Part shown: positions 25,901 to 39,000 of the stretch, piece by piece
Layout: the number at the start of each line of letters is the position of its first letter
How positions within the stretch are numbered: the first letter of the stretch is position 1
Assembly: GCA_037389465.1 (NCBI GenBank)
Contig: JAZARR010000214.1
Location: 3,348,001-3,412,000 of the forward strand
Source: Baylisascaris procyonis
Taxonomy: Eukaryota; Nematoda; Chromadorea; Rhabditida; Ascarididae
Reading direction: 5' to 3'
Length of the DNA: 64,000 nt
Notes under the pieces: generated by a model
Databases searched by the model: none
Seen by the model: only the letters and a program-made list of their open reading frames with translations
What the model was told of the DNA's origin: nothing
Translations under genes and position numbers: made by a program

Positions 25901-28900
25901 TTTTTGGCGAACCGATATTACTGGTTACGTCGACTACGGCGAAAGCAAAACTAAAATATTTCTAAAAACTGAGTGTCCGAAAGCCGAACACAATTTTGTA
26001 GCAAAGAATCAAATCGAACTTGCTCTGCGACATTCAAGTAACGTCAGACCAAAGATTTTAAACCTGGTGGCGTGAATCGGCTGCAGGGATCACGGTGGAA
26101 TTTGCGGAAAAGCAATACGGATAAAGCGTTTATGAGATTTTATAGCAATTCGATGTACCAGAGTGCGTCGGCAGTAGGTTATGAAGATATTTCAGTAATG
26201 CTTAGTATTATCGAGAAAATTTGTGCTGTAAAGCGCGGAGAATGCAGTTTGCAATTTTCGACGACTTTCCGGCAACCGTGGAACAGTACAACCTTCAATG
26301 AAGTTTAGGACCGATTGTAGAACGAAAGTCACGAACAGTGTCCACTGTAGAAAGACCCCAATTCTAGACTGAGAAAATATTCTTGGCGAACGTTGATACG
26401 AGCTGGGTGACATTTTTGGTGGGAAATGTTTGACTGCCATAGTTTTAACAATTTGATGAATGCATGAAAGTCTTTTCAAAGGATATGGGAATTGTAGGCA
26501 GGGTCATAAAATGGGGAATATATTTCGAGGTCGTTAGCAGAGAGCTTAGTGCAGCTCAGAATGTTATTGGAAATATCGTTAATGGACATGAGCAACGAAA
26601 CAGGATCCAGGACTTCCTTGTGGAACACCACTAAACATTGGGTGTGGAGCGGAGTAGTTATCTCCAGTTCTTGGTTGAACAGTGCGTTCATATAAGACCC
26701 ACTCTGAGCCACTTCAAAAAGAAGCCGCTGACGTCATCTATCCCAATTTCTGGTGCAGCTTCTCATCATAGACCACATCAAAGACTTTAGCATAATCAGT
26801 ATAAACTGATGTTATGTACACAAAATGAATAGTGTTACTAAGGTAGTAAAGACTAACTTCCGCATTGCCATTTGAACGTGGATTATTGCTGGTTGACACG
26901 AAACACGATGTGACCGCATTTGGTCACAAGAAAACGGAAAATTTTACGTCGCCTTTGCCACTGAAAGCACATCACATTGGCTTGTAGTGAAAAACGTTAA
27001 GGCATACAGCAAATAAGCAAATTTCAACTGTGGATTTCAACAAGAGAAACTTTCAGGTGTGAATGTGAACATGTCAACACCTGCCTCGCAATTGATCACC
27101 GAACCGAAATGCGGCAGCTGCTATGGTGCTTCTGACAGGTTTATCCGTTTTTATACAGTTGTCCGATCCGATCTTTATACGGCATAAATTGGGACATTGA
27201 TCATCAGATTGCCATCAGCTTCCACTTATGTCAAGCGTCCATAATAGTTTCGAAGTCACAGTTTTGTTGAAGAATTTTACCTTTTTGGAAATGTGAGTAC
27301 AAAATAAATGAGATCATTGGTATGAGTGGAGGTGAGTGAAAACGGATAGATGCGATGTTGTTCTTCACTTGTTGTTACTGCTCCATCAGACTAGCACTAT
27401 CCCTTATATTCGAAAAATTGCTTTTTTGTTTTTTAAATTGTTTTCTGGCACACTTAATTTTTTTAATGTTTATTTCAAATATCGAAATTTTTCTGTTTTA
27501 TTTGAAGTACTTGCTCCTTTTTTCTTGCCAGATTTATATTCGCTAGTAATTCGCAATCATTTTGAAACAGTCGCTATATCTTGGTGCATTTGAAATCAAT
27601 TACTCATGGCAAGGAACGGTTATGAAATGAAAATTTCGCGACATTGTGGATCACTTATCTTCACCACCAACCCCACCTACCTCCACTTTTCACCCTCAAC
27701 TCAACTCAGGCCTCGATATCAGAGCAGCGGCAACGATGTATGGGATTTTTCTACGGAATTTCATTGGTGCTAAATTTCGATAAGATTTAAATTGAATTTC
27801 AGATGCTGCAATACATGCGAGGACGTAAAAGAGGCATACAGTGCGCGAGGATGGCAAATGCTTGATATTGAAAGTGTGGAACAGTGTAGGTCGGATGCAT
27901 GGGTTAGGACGATACACGACTTTAAAGGAGAGGGGTGCCGCGTTTATGGCAAAGTTCAAGTTGCTAAGGTTGATTTTTTTGATGTTCAAGAAAATCAGAA
28001 GTATGACAAAAGGCTGTGAAATCTTCCAATAAAATCTTCCCCAGTGAACTGTTTTTTACTAAAAGCTCCTTATTGAACGATTGAACGACAAGAAGCATCT
28101 ATTTTGCATTTCAGTCCTAGTCCCTATATTTACATTCATGGGGGAGGGAGGATTATGGAACTGAGTTAATAAAAGGTCTGAAAACGCTAGCGTTTCCTTT
28201 ATGGTAGTAAATGCAAAATAAAAGAAAATACATTATAAAATAACATAAAATCCAATAAAATGTAGAGACTATTTTCATTTTGTGTTGGTTTTTGCGACTT
28301 GATGGAGTTTTTTGTAAATATATCGTGCTATTTAGCTGCTACTTTTGTATTCTATTCTTTGATAAACTTACTGAGTTGCAGTATTAAAGTGGTTGATTGG
28401 TGTTTGTTTCTTAAGGTGGCCGGTAATTTCCACATTGCACCTGGTGATCCACTTCGATCGCTTCGCTCTCATTGTAAGCACTTCCATTGATTTGATTTTT
28501 CTATAATTTGTAATTGAAGTATATTTCATAAATCTACTACAATGGTTGGATTGAAAGAGTCACGTAAGGTTTGGCAGATGACTGTATTTGGCGTTTGTTC
28601 CCTCGAATATGATGTTTTTGGTGGTATCTCCCCTCTCTCTTCCTCTTTTTCTGTTTTTCGTGATGCAATGGTTTCCTGCGCCAAACTCAGGCATTGGCAT
28701 TTCGCCTTCTCGGATGACAAAATCTGTCAAATACATCCTATAAGAATCACAAAGATTAATAAACGGACAAAATTGAAGGAACCAAATTGAAATAAATGAG
28801 CCATAACGAAAATTTAAACATTAAGAGTTCAGAGAATAGTGATGAAAAGTATGGAAGATGGAATGGGTCAGAGTGGGACTGCATTATTTAAATGTATAGA

Positions 28901-31900
28901 AATGCTAGAGGAAAATGAAGGGGAATCCTTAGCATCCTCTTACGACTGTTCATGCTTCAGACACTCCATTCCCGTTTCTTGGTAGTATCGTTAAATCTAA
29001 TTTGAAAGTTCCTGGAGAAGGGGGGGGAGGTGCGCCGTCTAGTTTTAGTTTTTTTTTTAGTTTTTTTTTTCAAGTTCGATCTTTCTTCTTTGGAAGCCGG
29101 AGATGTGAAGATGTTGGCATATTTTAGTGTTTCTGTTTATATCCCTTTCTAACTCTTCCTCGATCGCGCTGTCTTACGGTTCTATTGTTAACGAGTTGGT
29201 TGTTTATGGTTTCAGTTCACGACTTGCATTCGATTGCACCAGCAAAATTCGACACCGCACACATTATAAATCACCTATCCTTCGGAACTCCATTTCCAGG
29301 AAAAAACTACCCGCTGGATGGGAAGTCCTTTGGCACCAATAAAGACTCGAGTTCGTTTTTTTTTTATTTTTATTCATAGAGTCATTATTGCTTTAACGTT
29401 GGTTGGCTACGCTCCTTATTTCTATATAGACTTCAATGTTGAAAGTTATCCATGACATGCGGGTACTCTACAACAAGAATGGAGTGGTGCATGCCTCTGT
29501 GCCGAAGAGCTCCGATAACAGCTCTCATTTCCGGTTTATTTTTTGATTATTTCGATAAGTTTGATATGTTCTAAAATGTGATGATGAATCGAAAAGAGCA
29601 AGATTGATTAAAGGTCCATCTAGGCAATGTTTATCTTTTCGTGTGAACAGATATGCCTGTACCTATGGTAGCTATGTGAGAGTGAAAAATGAAGGTGGCT
29701 TTATTATAAGACATATAAACAACATATGACAATCAATATACGCATTTAAACATATACTGCATTAATCAAACAGTCGAAAATTACATTTTCACACGTAGGC
29801 AGTTGTATGTGGCGGCAAGAAGACCAAGAGAGCAGAATGCAATCGTTGTGGTGAAGCAAGCCATTGAAGTCGTTGCAAGGAATGGCTTTATTCTGTAGCT
29901 TCCGTGATACCTGAACAGGAAAATACTTTAGTGGATATTTTAAACTCCATTCAAGTTTTTGTCGAGTACAAGCGCACCAGCTAGCTCTTTTACTTCCTTC
30001 TTTAGTAAATATATTTGAAAACTGCAGGCGAATGCGAATGCATCATGATTACATGATAAGGATAAGAAATGTACGGTGAGTGAAATGAAGGGCGGGGGGG
30101 GGGGGGAGGTTCCTGTGTTAGAATGGCTGGCAAATTCGGGGTCTAGCTATTCTTCGGATTAGCTCATTTAATAGTGATTCCATATAACTCTTGTATTAAT
30201 GAACTGCCTCAAGACAGAAAACGTCATCTACAGGGTATGTATTGAAGAATGGAGAAAGCAGCATTCGTATTGAGTGCGCATGTTATGCATCAGCAAATCT
30301 GGATTTTGTCTTCTCCTTCTTTTTTGTCATGTCCCACCTCTTAACCATTTCAGATGGCCTTAAGATGCTCTCTTCCAATTCTAACTTATCACATTTTGTG
30401 AACTGATCGAAAAATGAAGATATAAAGCTCATTTATCTGCATTCTACTGTATAAATAGGAAAAGAACCTGTAAGCGATATAAGCACCGAATGGCACACCA
30501 ACGCAGAGACCCGTTTTAAACGATTTCGCCATAACCTGCTTGAAATATTCGGCGCAACTACCTTCCTCGCGTTTCTTTGTGGCGTACTGTTTCAACGATC
30601 CGTATGCTTTCAGTCTCGATGGATATTCCCTTTGTTCGTCCCCCATTGTTGTATGATCACTACAATATATCCTAAAATGGGTATGTATGCAGATGCGAGC
30701 TGAGTTGTTAACGCTGAGAGATATTCATTGGAAAAGTTTTGCAGAATGGAATATGAGAGAGTTCACTCATGAGATACAATTGGTGTCATTTGTGTTGTCT
30801 TATTACAAATGATTTCTGAGTTCTTTGTAAATTAAATTCGTTGGGAATTTCGTAGGTGAGAGAAAAAATAGAAAGATGTTAACGTTAGTGTTATATACGT
30901 GATCGTATTATACAAATATTCACGTTTTCAATAAATTCAAAACGATTCACTTCCAAAAAAATTTTCGTCTATCGAAAAATTTGTCAGGAAAGACTGATTT
31001 ATGTGGTTGAGAATATGCATTATTATAAATGATGAGAATAGAGAGAGCTGTACGTTGCATAGACGAAAGTGAATGATTATCTATACAGAACTAATTCTGA
31101 GCACAAGTAAAAGAAGAGGAACCGATCTATTAACTTATTTAAAGAATGGAAATATGACGATCTATTCTTCGTTGAAGATTTTATATTTTTAGGTGGAATA
31201 ATGTTCCAATATTACATGAAAGTTGTACCAACAATGTATGAATTTTTGGATTCGTCGAACAATATCTTCAGTCATCAGTTTTCGGTAACAACACATCAGA
31301 AGGATATTGGAATGGGTGCATCTGGATTGCCCGGTTTCTTTGTGCAATATGAGTTTTCTCCACTGATGGTTAAATACGAAGAACGGCGACAGTGAGTTCC
31401 TTTGTTTTATTATGAATGAAGGAAGAATAGTATGAAGACTCTTTGTTGTCCAAAATATTTTGAATTTTGAAGCGATCTTTTAGATAGAAAGGGTTAAGAG
31501 ATTCCTGAAACGGATCCTATCCAGCATCAAGCTAAAGTTCGAGTTCAGGTTCGGGAGAAAAGAGTGAAAATTTGAAATTGTGATGTCTTGAGGAAAGACT
31601 ATCATGTAAAGGGAGTGGATGTATCTTGAGCTATTCCAGCCGAAGCCTAATCAGGTAGTGCTGCGACCGAAAGTCATAAATTTCGAAGAATTTCCATATG
31701 CTATGAATATCGTAGATTCAAGAGCTAAGCTAGAGGTGGTCTTTTTCTTCTCGCTTGTCTGCAGCCCTATCTTCATCACAACTCACCTCAGTAGAGCTAC
31801 TTAAATAAGCTCAATAAACTGGGATTCAGTCAAAGCTGCCTGATCATACTAACCTGCACTCTCTTAGCAGAATGGGAAGTAGAAAATCCACAAGAAGTAT

Positions 31901-32285
31901 AGTATGCAGTGCAAGGGATCCGGAAGTGTTCTCTTTGGGGATGAAGTTGGTCGAGTTTAAGGGTCTCCAAAATTTTAATTCCTGCCAGCAATGTTTTGGA
32001 CCTGCTTGAGATCTGCTGATCCCCGATTGGGGGGGGGGGTCAACAAATGATTCTAAACCTCTGTTGCCAAAAAGCAGGAAAATGTTTATGTGTGTGACGC
32101 TGTGTGTTGCAAAAAAGATACGTCCTCGTAAACAAAGATTTGATTATAGACCGCTGTCAACATTTTTGGTATCTCTATGTGCCATAATTGGAGGTGTGTT
32201 CACAGTGGCAAGTCTAATAGACTCGTTAATATATCATTCATCACGAGCAATACAGCACAAAGTCGAGATGAATAAATACAACTGA
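22949..32285 (+). CDS. erv-46: ERGIC3 / Erv46 ER-Golgi cargo receptor, complete, 9 exons
   Basis: Exons 22949-23036, 24270-24431, 25435-25557, 27057-27138, 27803-27968, 28416-28473, 29216-29350, 31193-31391, 32150-32285 give 382 residues, almost the length of human ERGIC3 (383). The family's hallmarks are all visible: the N-terminal DAYTKPLDDFRVKT, a first membrane segment at residues 30-50, then FLSTDVVEQLFVD, DVMDVSG, KQRLDQQGN, the Cys-rich CGSCYGASDRCCNTC near 141-156, VAGNFHIAPG, HLSFGTPFPG, QFSVTTHQ, and a second membrane segment (CAIIGGVFTVASLIDSLIYHSSRA) near the C-terminus. Known role: the Erv41-Erv46 complex cycles in COPII and COPI vesicles and retrieves or sorts cargo between ER and Golgi, with a large lumenal domain between the two membrane helices. 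The start ATG matches the family start. Exon 6 uses an AAG acceptor. The segment before the Cys motif is shorter than in human. Confidence 0.96.
25784..26806 (-). pseudogene. Decayed non-LTR retrotransposon (reverse transcriptase 3' part)
   Basis: Read on the minus strand, this stretch shows the order of motifs of a LINE reverse transcriptase. VYTDYAKVFDVVYDEKL comes first (the family's D-x-AKAFD motif). Next is VVFHKEVLDPVSLLMSIND, a damaged form of the GVPQGSVLGPxLFLxYIND block. Then comes SANDLEIYSP where an active element has the catalytic F-A-D-D. It ends with RVWNLLPTDIVNAPHSSAFKRR and a stop, the typical C-terminal W-N-x-L-P block. In-frame stops and frame shifts interrupt it and the catalytic Asp pair is lost, so it is dead. 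It lies in reverse orientation in intron 3 of ERGIC3. Confidence 0.85.
29700..29705 (-). promoter_or_regulatory. Poly(A) signal for the nested small gene
   Basis: TTTATT on the plus strand, read as AATAAA on the minus strand, 76 bases beyond the stop at 29781-29783. Confidence 0.55.
29781..30646 (-). CDS. Small two-membrane-segment protein nested in an ERGIC3 intron (102 aa, unrecognised)
   Basis: Exon 1 is 30646-30468 and exon 2 is 29910-29781 on the minus strand. Exon 1 ends in phase 2 at CAG/GTTCTT and exon 2 follows a TTCAG acceptor, giving an unbroken 102-residue frame. The N-terminus is polar and charged (MGDEQREYPSRLKAYGSLKQY). It is followed by a glycine-containing hydrophobic stretch (about 43-59, GLCVGVPFGAYIAY), a short basic tyrosine-rich loop (RYHGSYRIKPF), and a second hydrophobic segment (about 76-96) before a short basic tail. 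A small mitochondrial or ER membrane protein is plausible, but I do not recognise the family. The gene lies wholly inside intron 7 of ERGIC3 in the opposite orientation. An AATAAA on this strand 76 bases after the stop supports the model. Confidence 0.75.
30094..30106. repeat. G13 homopolymer
   Basis: Run of 13 G in the intron of the nested gene. A second run (G11) is at 32029-32039 in the last ERGIC3 intron. Confidence 0.95.
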
Positions 32286-35200
32286 ATGCGATTTACCTCT
32301 GCGAGGTGTTGTTGTGTTGTTTTGTGATCATCGGCTGCTATGTGATATCTTCCAGAGCTGCCTTTTTTCCTAAGCCAATAAATCCACTCTACGCGAACAT
32401 TTTTTGTTTCAATGAAATTCGTTTATATCTTCCACTACATAATTGAGATAATTAGGGTTTAGGTGTAAGGTGGTTTCTGGCTTGGTAGATGTTCAAGGTC
32501 CATTCCTTACACTTATCTGGGCTGCAACGTGTCTTTTTTTGCAGCCTTACCTGAGACCTAGTCCACACTTGCGCAAACGCTCCGATTTTTATACCTGATG
32601 CCTATTCCAATTTCTAATAGATTGTTTAAGAAAAAAGAACGAAAAAGGACGTGCATGATTGTGATAATCGTACTTAACGTTCTTCGGGTTTCCTTACTTA
32701 TTTGTATTTATTGTCTTTTTTTGGCTTTCTGAAATTTATGGTGTTTGTTTTAAATTTTTTTTTCGAATTGATTGATGGTTACGATATGTTTTTGTTATTG
32801 TTTGCATTAAATTATATGTGATTATTTGAGTAGATATTGAAGGAAGAAATAAGAATTGAATTATTTTTTCACAAATGAAGAAATCACGTTTGCAATGTGA
32901 ATCTCACTGAAATTCATTAAACTCAGAAGGTGATTTAAATAAAGGCTGATTTTTTGGGCTGAAATGAGGCGTTTTTGTTCAAAAATTTCCGCTAGACAAC
33001 TAGTTAAACTAAACGAGAATAAGTGTCTTGATTTCATTTCTCGGCATATCAAGACAAAGATTTTTGCGGTAATAATTTAGTTCTTCTTAGAGGGTCTCAG
33101 AATTCCTGAAGGAAAGCCAACCGAACATAAAGTTTGCTTCGAAGCTTACATGTGTGGCCACAGAGAACCTAGAACCTAAATACGTTTAACAACTGTAATT
33201 CCGCATAATACATTAGAGGTCCTTACTTTCATGATCAACTCTTATAATATCTGATAGGATTAATCGGCCGCTCAACTTGGGGAGTACACCGCCACGCCCC
33301 TCATCTACTGGCATGTAGGAATTCGTTTCTTGTGGAACACTTTACAGCAAACCTTTTGAGGCCGAGAGATGTTGGTTTGAGTTGAATTGAATTCACCCAC
33401 CACAGGGATTAAGTCACACCACAACATGATGTGGAAATACTGTCACATCAACTATGAACTTCAAATACACTTTATGTTCGATTGCGCAGCACGAAATCCA
33501 AAAAGAGATTATCTACGTATGGTCTCACTTGCTTGTGTTCTAGCTTATTTATAGTTTCTTAATGTACTGAAATCGCATCCGCTATCAGAATCGCTCGAAG
33601 CAGTCACAACGATGCATGATGCAATCTTACGGCTCTATGTCAACTCTTTTCGAATATCCGAATTAGCGCAATGAACGAATTAAAAATCACCTCCGTGATG
33701 AATAGCCAAAGGGTAATGGCACTCTTCCAGAGCACCACTCGGGTGGAAACAGTATTGGGCAATTAGTGCCCTCCAACTACTCCCTAGAGACAATGTGTTT
33801 CACTTTGGCTACCCGCACCCCACAATGTCCTTCAATGCCAACGCAATCGATTCCTTGTTCTAAACAAATCCCTCTTCAAGAAAGTCTTTAATATTTTTAC
33901 AGAGTTCATCTAGGAAAGAAACGTCAACCTAACCACGACCTGGCTCAATCACAACAACCCGAGCTGGGCACAGTAGTGACCGCTCTGCTGCAGCTAGATC
34001 ATCTTTGGCGCATTTCCCTACACTGACCGGTCGAGCCATGCACAGCTTTCAATGCAATCAAGACCCCCTCTTCATTTAGACCTTCAAACTCACACCAATC
34101 CTAAAAAAAGCACAGGAGTACAACCAACCGCCCGCCCACGAAATGCACTTATACAAACCTTCCAGGCACACTGAAACCAGCTGAAGATCACGTGAATAAA
34201 AAAAATAGCGTATAAAAACGCGCACTAGACTATGCAGCTGGGATGCATTGAACTGTGTGTGCGATATTATGAAATGTTTTATTTGTACACAGCAGCAACA
34301 TCGATCAAACATTACCATCCGCTGCCGTCTGTCTCTATATCACCATATAAAATGCACACCGCACACATATATAGATCCCTCCTTTCTCGTTGTTCCTCAT
34401 TTGAACATCGAAAATATTATTCCCTTCATTGCCATGCTATCCACCGAAAGACAGGGAATATTGCGCATTTATTGCCGTCACTGATAATGCAAATTTACCA
34501 ACCCCTTCCCCTCTCAATGATACTCAAAATAAATCTCTAAATGGCATTGCGCTGATCCGAATTCATAGATGGGCGATCCCGAAATCATGTATGACAGTAT
34601 CGTACTCACTGCTCCTCAACTTTCTCGTAATCATTAAACGATCTCAAAATTCATATGTGCTAACCAAGTGGTACACCCCTTAACAATAGATATAAGCAAT
34701 TCACAATAAGTACATAAATAAAACAAAACTGATAATCATCCCAAAACAGAAACCACCTGTATAAGATGGCATATATCAAAAAGCGAATAATAAAATAGTA
34801 ATGTTAAATACGACTGAGGAACAATCAAAGAGAAAGGCTCGGCAAAGAATCTGTACTGATGGCTCGCTGCTAACATGCGAAACAATTGAAATTGAGGAGT
34901 ACAAATGCAGCCATCAATAGAGATTCCCTTAACGCATACGAACCAATACAAATATTTCAATAATAAACACTCAGTCAGCCATCCCGCCAATTTTTTGAAA
35001 TAGTACAACATAGATCTCATTTGGTAGAATGAAAGCTTCCAAATTTCAACAGATAGAAAAGAGAAAAAACTGGACGAGTCGAGGGAGATGTGGGGGAGGG
35101 GGGGAGAGAATGGGAAGGAGGGGGGGAAGGACAAAGCAGGGCCAACCAAAGACAAGATTACTTGCTCCACGAAATCACAGTAAACATTAAAAATACGACA

Positions 35201-36039
35201 GGGAGGATAAAAGCGAGGATGGGAGGCAAGTAATAAAAACTAACGATATTAGCAAACTTCAAACGACTCACATGCTATTTCATAAACCGAAGAGGGTTGA
35301 AACTCCTTACTTTAAAGCATCAAACGAAGCGCTAATAACAAACGATTACAATATACGAGCAAATACTAACCCAACTCATCACATAAAACAATGCATTATT
35401 GAAAATAGAATACGACAAAATAAAACAACAACAATATGGCGTAAATGTACTGAAAGTAACATCTACAGGATACAAACTTTCGCCATTTAAACGAGAATCA
35501 ATATGTCACTGAAATACGGCAATTTAATTGAGTTCAAAACAGTGCTCTGCAAAGACGCGCCAATCTAACTGAATCCCTACCACGATAGAGCTCTCACTGC
35601 TGAGCCATAAAAATAAATAAAGCGTCTATATGGAATTGAGGTATCGGCTTTTCCGAGGTATGCAGTCCAATTCGCTGTAGAAACATAGAATCAAATGCAA
35701 CACAAGACTGGCTTTGATAGCCTTTTTACCTGCCCATCTAATATAATGCAAGCTCGAATTACTGGAGTAGTAGGACAGAAGCAGATTGTTTCAATCCCCC
35801 TAACAAAGTTGATACTTCAGTTTTCATACTGAATTCCATGCCCAAGTGCCGATAAGATTCACTGCTTGTTGGCTTAAAATAATAGCACATATTGTTTGCT
35901 GTCTAAGCATTATCATTTGCCGTTATATGCTCGACGCCACTATCCCGACAGGGTATTCGTAGACGAATGATGAGCATGCCTTCCACTAGAGCACAGATGC
36001 GCCTAAGTGATAAGACAAAAGAGAGGAAAGACATGGTAC
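32286..36039. other. Intergenic between the convergent ERGIC3 and Tribbles genes; no firm gene
   Basis: The stretch 33280-34060 is GC-richer than its flanks. Its plus strand contains a good acceptor (TTTTTACAG) before 33902, followed by a 40-residue open segment ending in TGA (contains RQPNHDLAQSQQPELGTV). No upstream exon was found, so this may be chance or a remnant of a transposon. 35070-35150 is an almost pure purine tract on the plus strand, which explains the long minus-strand open frame there. The 3' UTR of Tribbles probably lies just below 36040. Confidence 0.5.
32377..32382 (+). promoter_or_regulatory. Poly(A) signal AATAAA for ERGIC3
   Basis: Canonical hexamer 92 bases after the TGA at 32283-32285, an ordinary spacing for a nematode 3' UTR. 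Confidence 0.65.
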
Positions 36040-39000
36040 CTACAAACGAGCGAATGTATGAGACAACAATTCACTCGAGAGCAAACTGCCAGAAGCCAAC
36101 GCCCGCCATGCATCCCGAATATACCTTTCCGACTGCTCACCTGAAACCGCACCCAACATATCTCTCATAGTCTCAGGATTGTGCCCTTGATCGCATGCGG
36201 CAATTGCTGCAACGTCCGGCACCACATGATCATCTGCATCCTCTCGCTGAAACAGAACGTTTTATTCAACTTCCCAAGAATGAGCGCAGAATGTTTGAAC
36301 CACAAAACAGTACGCTGCACTATTTTCATATGCGACCTAACCTCGTCAACAACGCACCCGCCTCCTCTCTCCCATCTAACTGCTGGTTACAACAACTCCT
36401 ATTGCATCAACTGGTCAAGCACTTCAGCAAAGCAAGGTGTTCCAGTCCCGAACATCGACCTATTTAGGCATGATCCGACACAGCCCCTGGAAAACACAGG
36501 AACAGATGAAAACGGATCGATGTCAAAGAAAGCATTAAAATAACTGAACAAATAATACATTGTAGAGGCGTCGAGTTGATGGTATAGTTATGCCTGCGGA
36601 TGACGACAGTGTTGTGAGGGATTCGGAAGTAAGTTGTAGACGAGACGTCAAACTGTGTGGCAATTCTGCTACCATCGGTGTTTGCAATATAGCGCCTATA
36701 AACAAAAATTAAAAACTGCACGTAAACGTTATCAACAATCATTGATAACATCTGAGGAGTTCTTTAAGGGGGGATGTCAAAGGAACCTCAAAACAAACTA
36801 TCTCGGATACAATGTTTGAAAGCTACGCAAAAAAACAGAGAAATGGAAATGCTCCGCCTCTCTTCCCTTCCACCACATCCTGAACAAATCAGATCCCTTA
36901 CAAGCATCGCAAAAACCAACCGGTTCTGAGAAAATGAACTGGAGCCATCCAAAATCTGATCTGTTTTGAGAGTGCCTCAAAAGTTGTCGATATCCATGGC
37001 ATGTGAAGTAATTGCTTAGCAGTTGGTCTTTCACTCGGCTCTTTCCGCAACATCCCATATATCAGCGCTCGAGCTGAAAAAACCATCCGACTATCAGCAA
37101 GACACTTAGATGGGAACTTACTCTAGAGAAAATACCCTACCTGCCACAGATAAACAAACATATACTGTATAAACCTTATTTGACAAATTTTGCGAAAAGG
37201 CATAGGGAAAACAATGAGATGAAACCGAGATCGCCGACGTAATCTTTATGCAGATTTCCTCCTCAGCAGCAAATTTTTTAGGGATGGAGCGCCCATTCTT
37301 ATTTAATGGCTTCCCTTTTACCCTTACTCTTACAATAACGTCAGTGAGTGAAATATCAAAATCGACCAACAGAAATTGTTGAATAAAATTACAGTAACCC
37401 ATCAACGTGTTTTAAAATAAATGAAGGCACTGCTAAAGCTACAACATACAGAATAATCCGTTCCAAGCTATCCAAAGTCGCTCATGAGACCTCGCCTCAG
37501 AAGGACTACACGCATTAGGGATAGAGGGACAACAAGCTTCAGCGTTATCGGCGTGCCAAATTTCTCATTCAGCCAAGTCGCCAACCTGTCAAGTAAGAGC
37601 GATCAAGAAAATGATACTCAAGGGAAGTCGCGGCGAAGTTAAGCGCAATGACATCGATGTCGCAAGATGGAATTTCTAAAAAAAAAATGTTCGTGCTAAC
37701 CTAATCCTCCAACTTGTACACATAACAGCAAACTCAATGAACTGCATGCAAATGAGAGGCCACTTCGATTACTATTGCCCGAAGAAATGTATTCAAATTG
37801 ATTACAACAATCAAAATGGGCAACACTTTTCGAGACGTACCTGCATATGAAACGTTCGCATCGACAGGAATGCAAAAACGTGCTTTCAGAATTCGCGAAA
37901 ATAATCGCTGTGGTGTGACGTCATTGAAAGGATAACTAGAAATGAATAAAAATAGTGAAATCGTTTCGAGAATAGAACAAAGGTAATAGATAAAAATTGA
38001 GTGCGAAAATTAGGAAATTGCATTGGTTGCTTAATCGCTGATTGGAACCTAAATATCGAACAAATTGGCACATATTTTTTCGTATATGAAAAAATATTTG
38101 AATCACTTGCAAAACCTGGATCGGCAATAAAAGCTATATATTATAGCAGTTCGAACTATAAAACGGATATCCAACAAAATGCAGCAAAACATAATTCACA
38201 TCATTCCCTATGTTCACAGTAAATATGCTACGCCTTACCGTCTAAACAGAAGCACGTAGAGGAGAACACCAAGAGCCCATACGTCTGCGGGACGTCCCGC
38301 ATATTCGGCGGGTCCCTTAACGAGAATCTCAGGCGCAACATATGCCGGACAGCTATGCCGATCACGAACGCCGTCATTGTTCAGCTCTTCACAAATAAAG
38401 AGATCAAATACATCATGAAGCCTCAACTGTGTCCTGAAATTAATTAGATTATTTCATTTATAACCTATCCATAACCGATCATAACCCACTTTCAGTACCA
38501 ATCGAATGACATGTTTAGCGGAAATCTGTTATCTCTAGAATTAAATTTCCTGAAATTAAATCAGGTTAGCAGATCTCCAAGAAAATTTGAAGCTTCAGGA
38601 AAGATTTCATTTATCAAAATGCTCTAATCTTCCAACCAAAAAAACATGCAACATCCTATCAAATTTTACAACTACTCTGATAGTTCCAAAGAACACAAGT
38701 TACATCTGAACTTTCTCACCTAAAAGTAAGTAAAGTGAAGACCGAAAAATCGCATATAAAAGACGCTTCTTATTTTATAATCTGGGGAAAAGCTTTGAAT
38801 GCTTTTGGAAAACACTTCAAAATTACACAAAAACTTACAAATCCTTATCAGTGAAAATAAATTTGCGCAATTTGAGGTCTCGAACAACGACGCCGATCGC
38901 ATGGCAAAAGGTGATTCCCCTCACGATTTGTTTGAATAACGGCTGCACCTCCAGTTCAGGTAACATACATAAGGCAGTTTGCATCTTACGCTGCAGAGTA

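Noticed and set aside
33600..34060. Mariner-like transposase on the minus strand
   Set aside because: A few residues looked suggestive, but the block order and catalytic Asp spacing could not be found.
34736..35170. 144-codon minus-strand open frame
   Set aside because: It begins in the complement of a G/A-rich tract (Ser/Pro/Phe runs) and has no family similarity, splice support or conserved composition.
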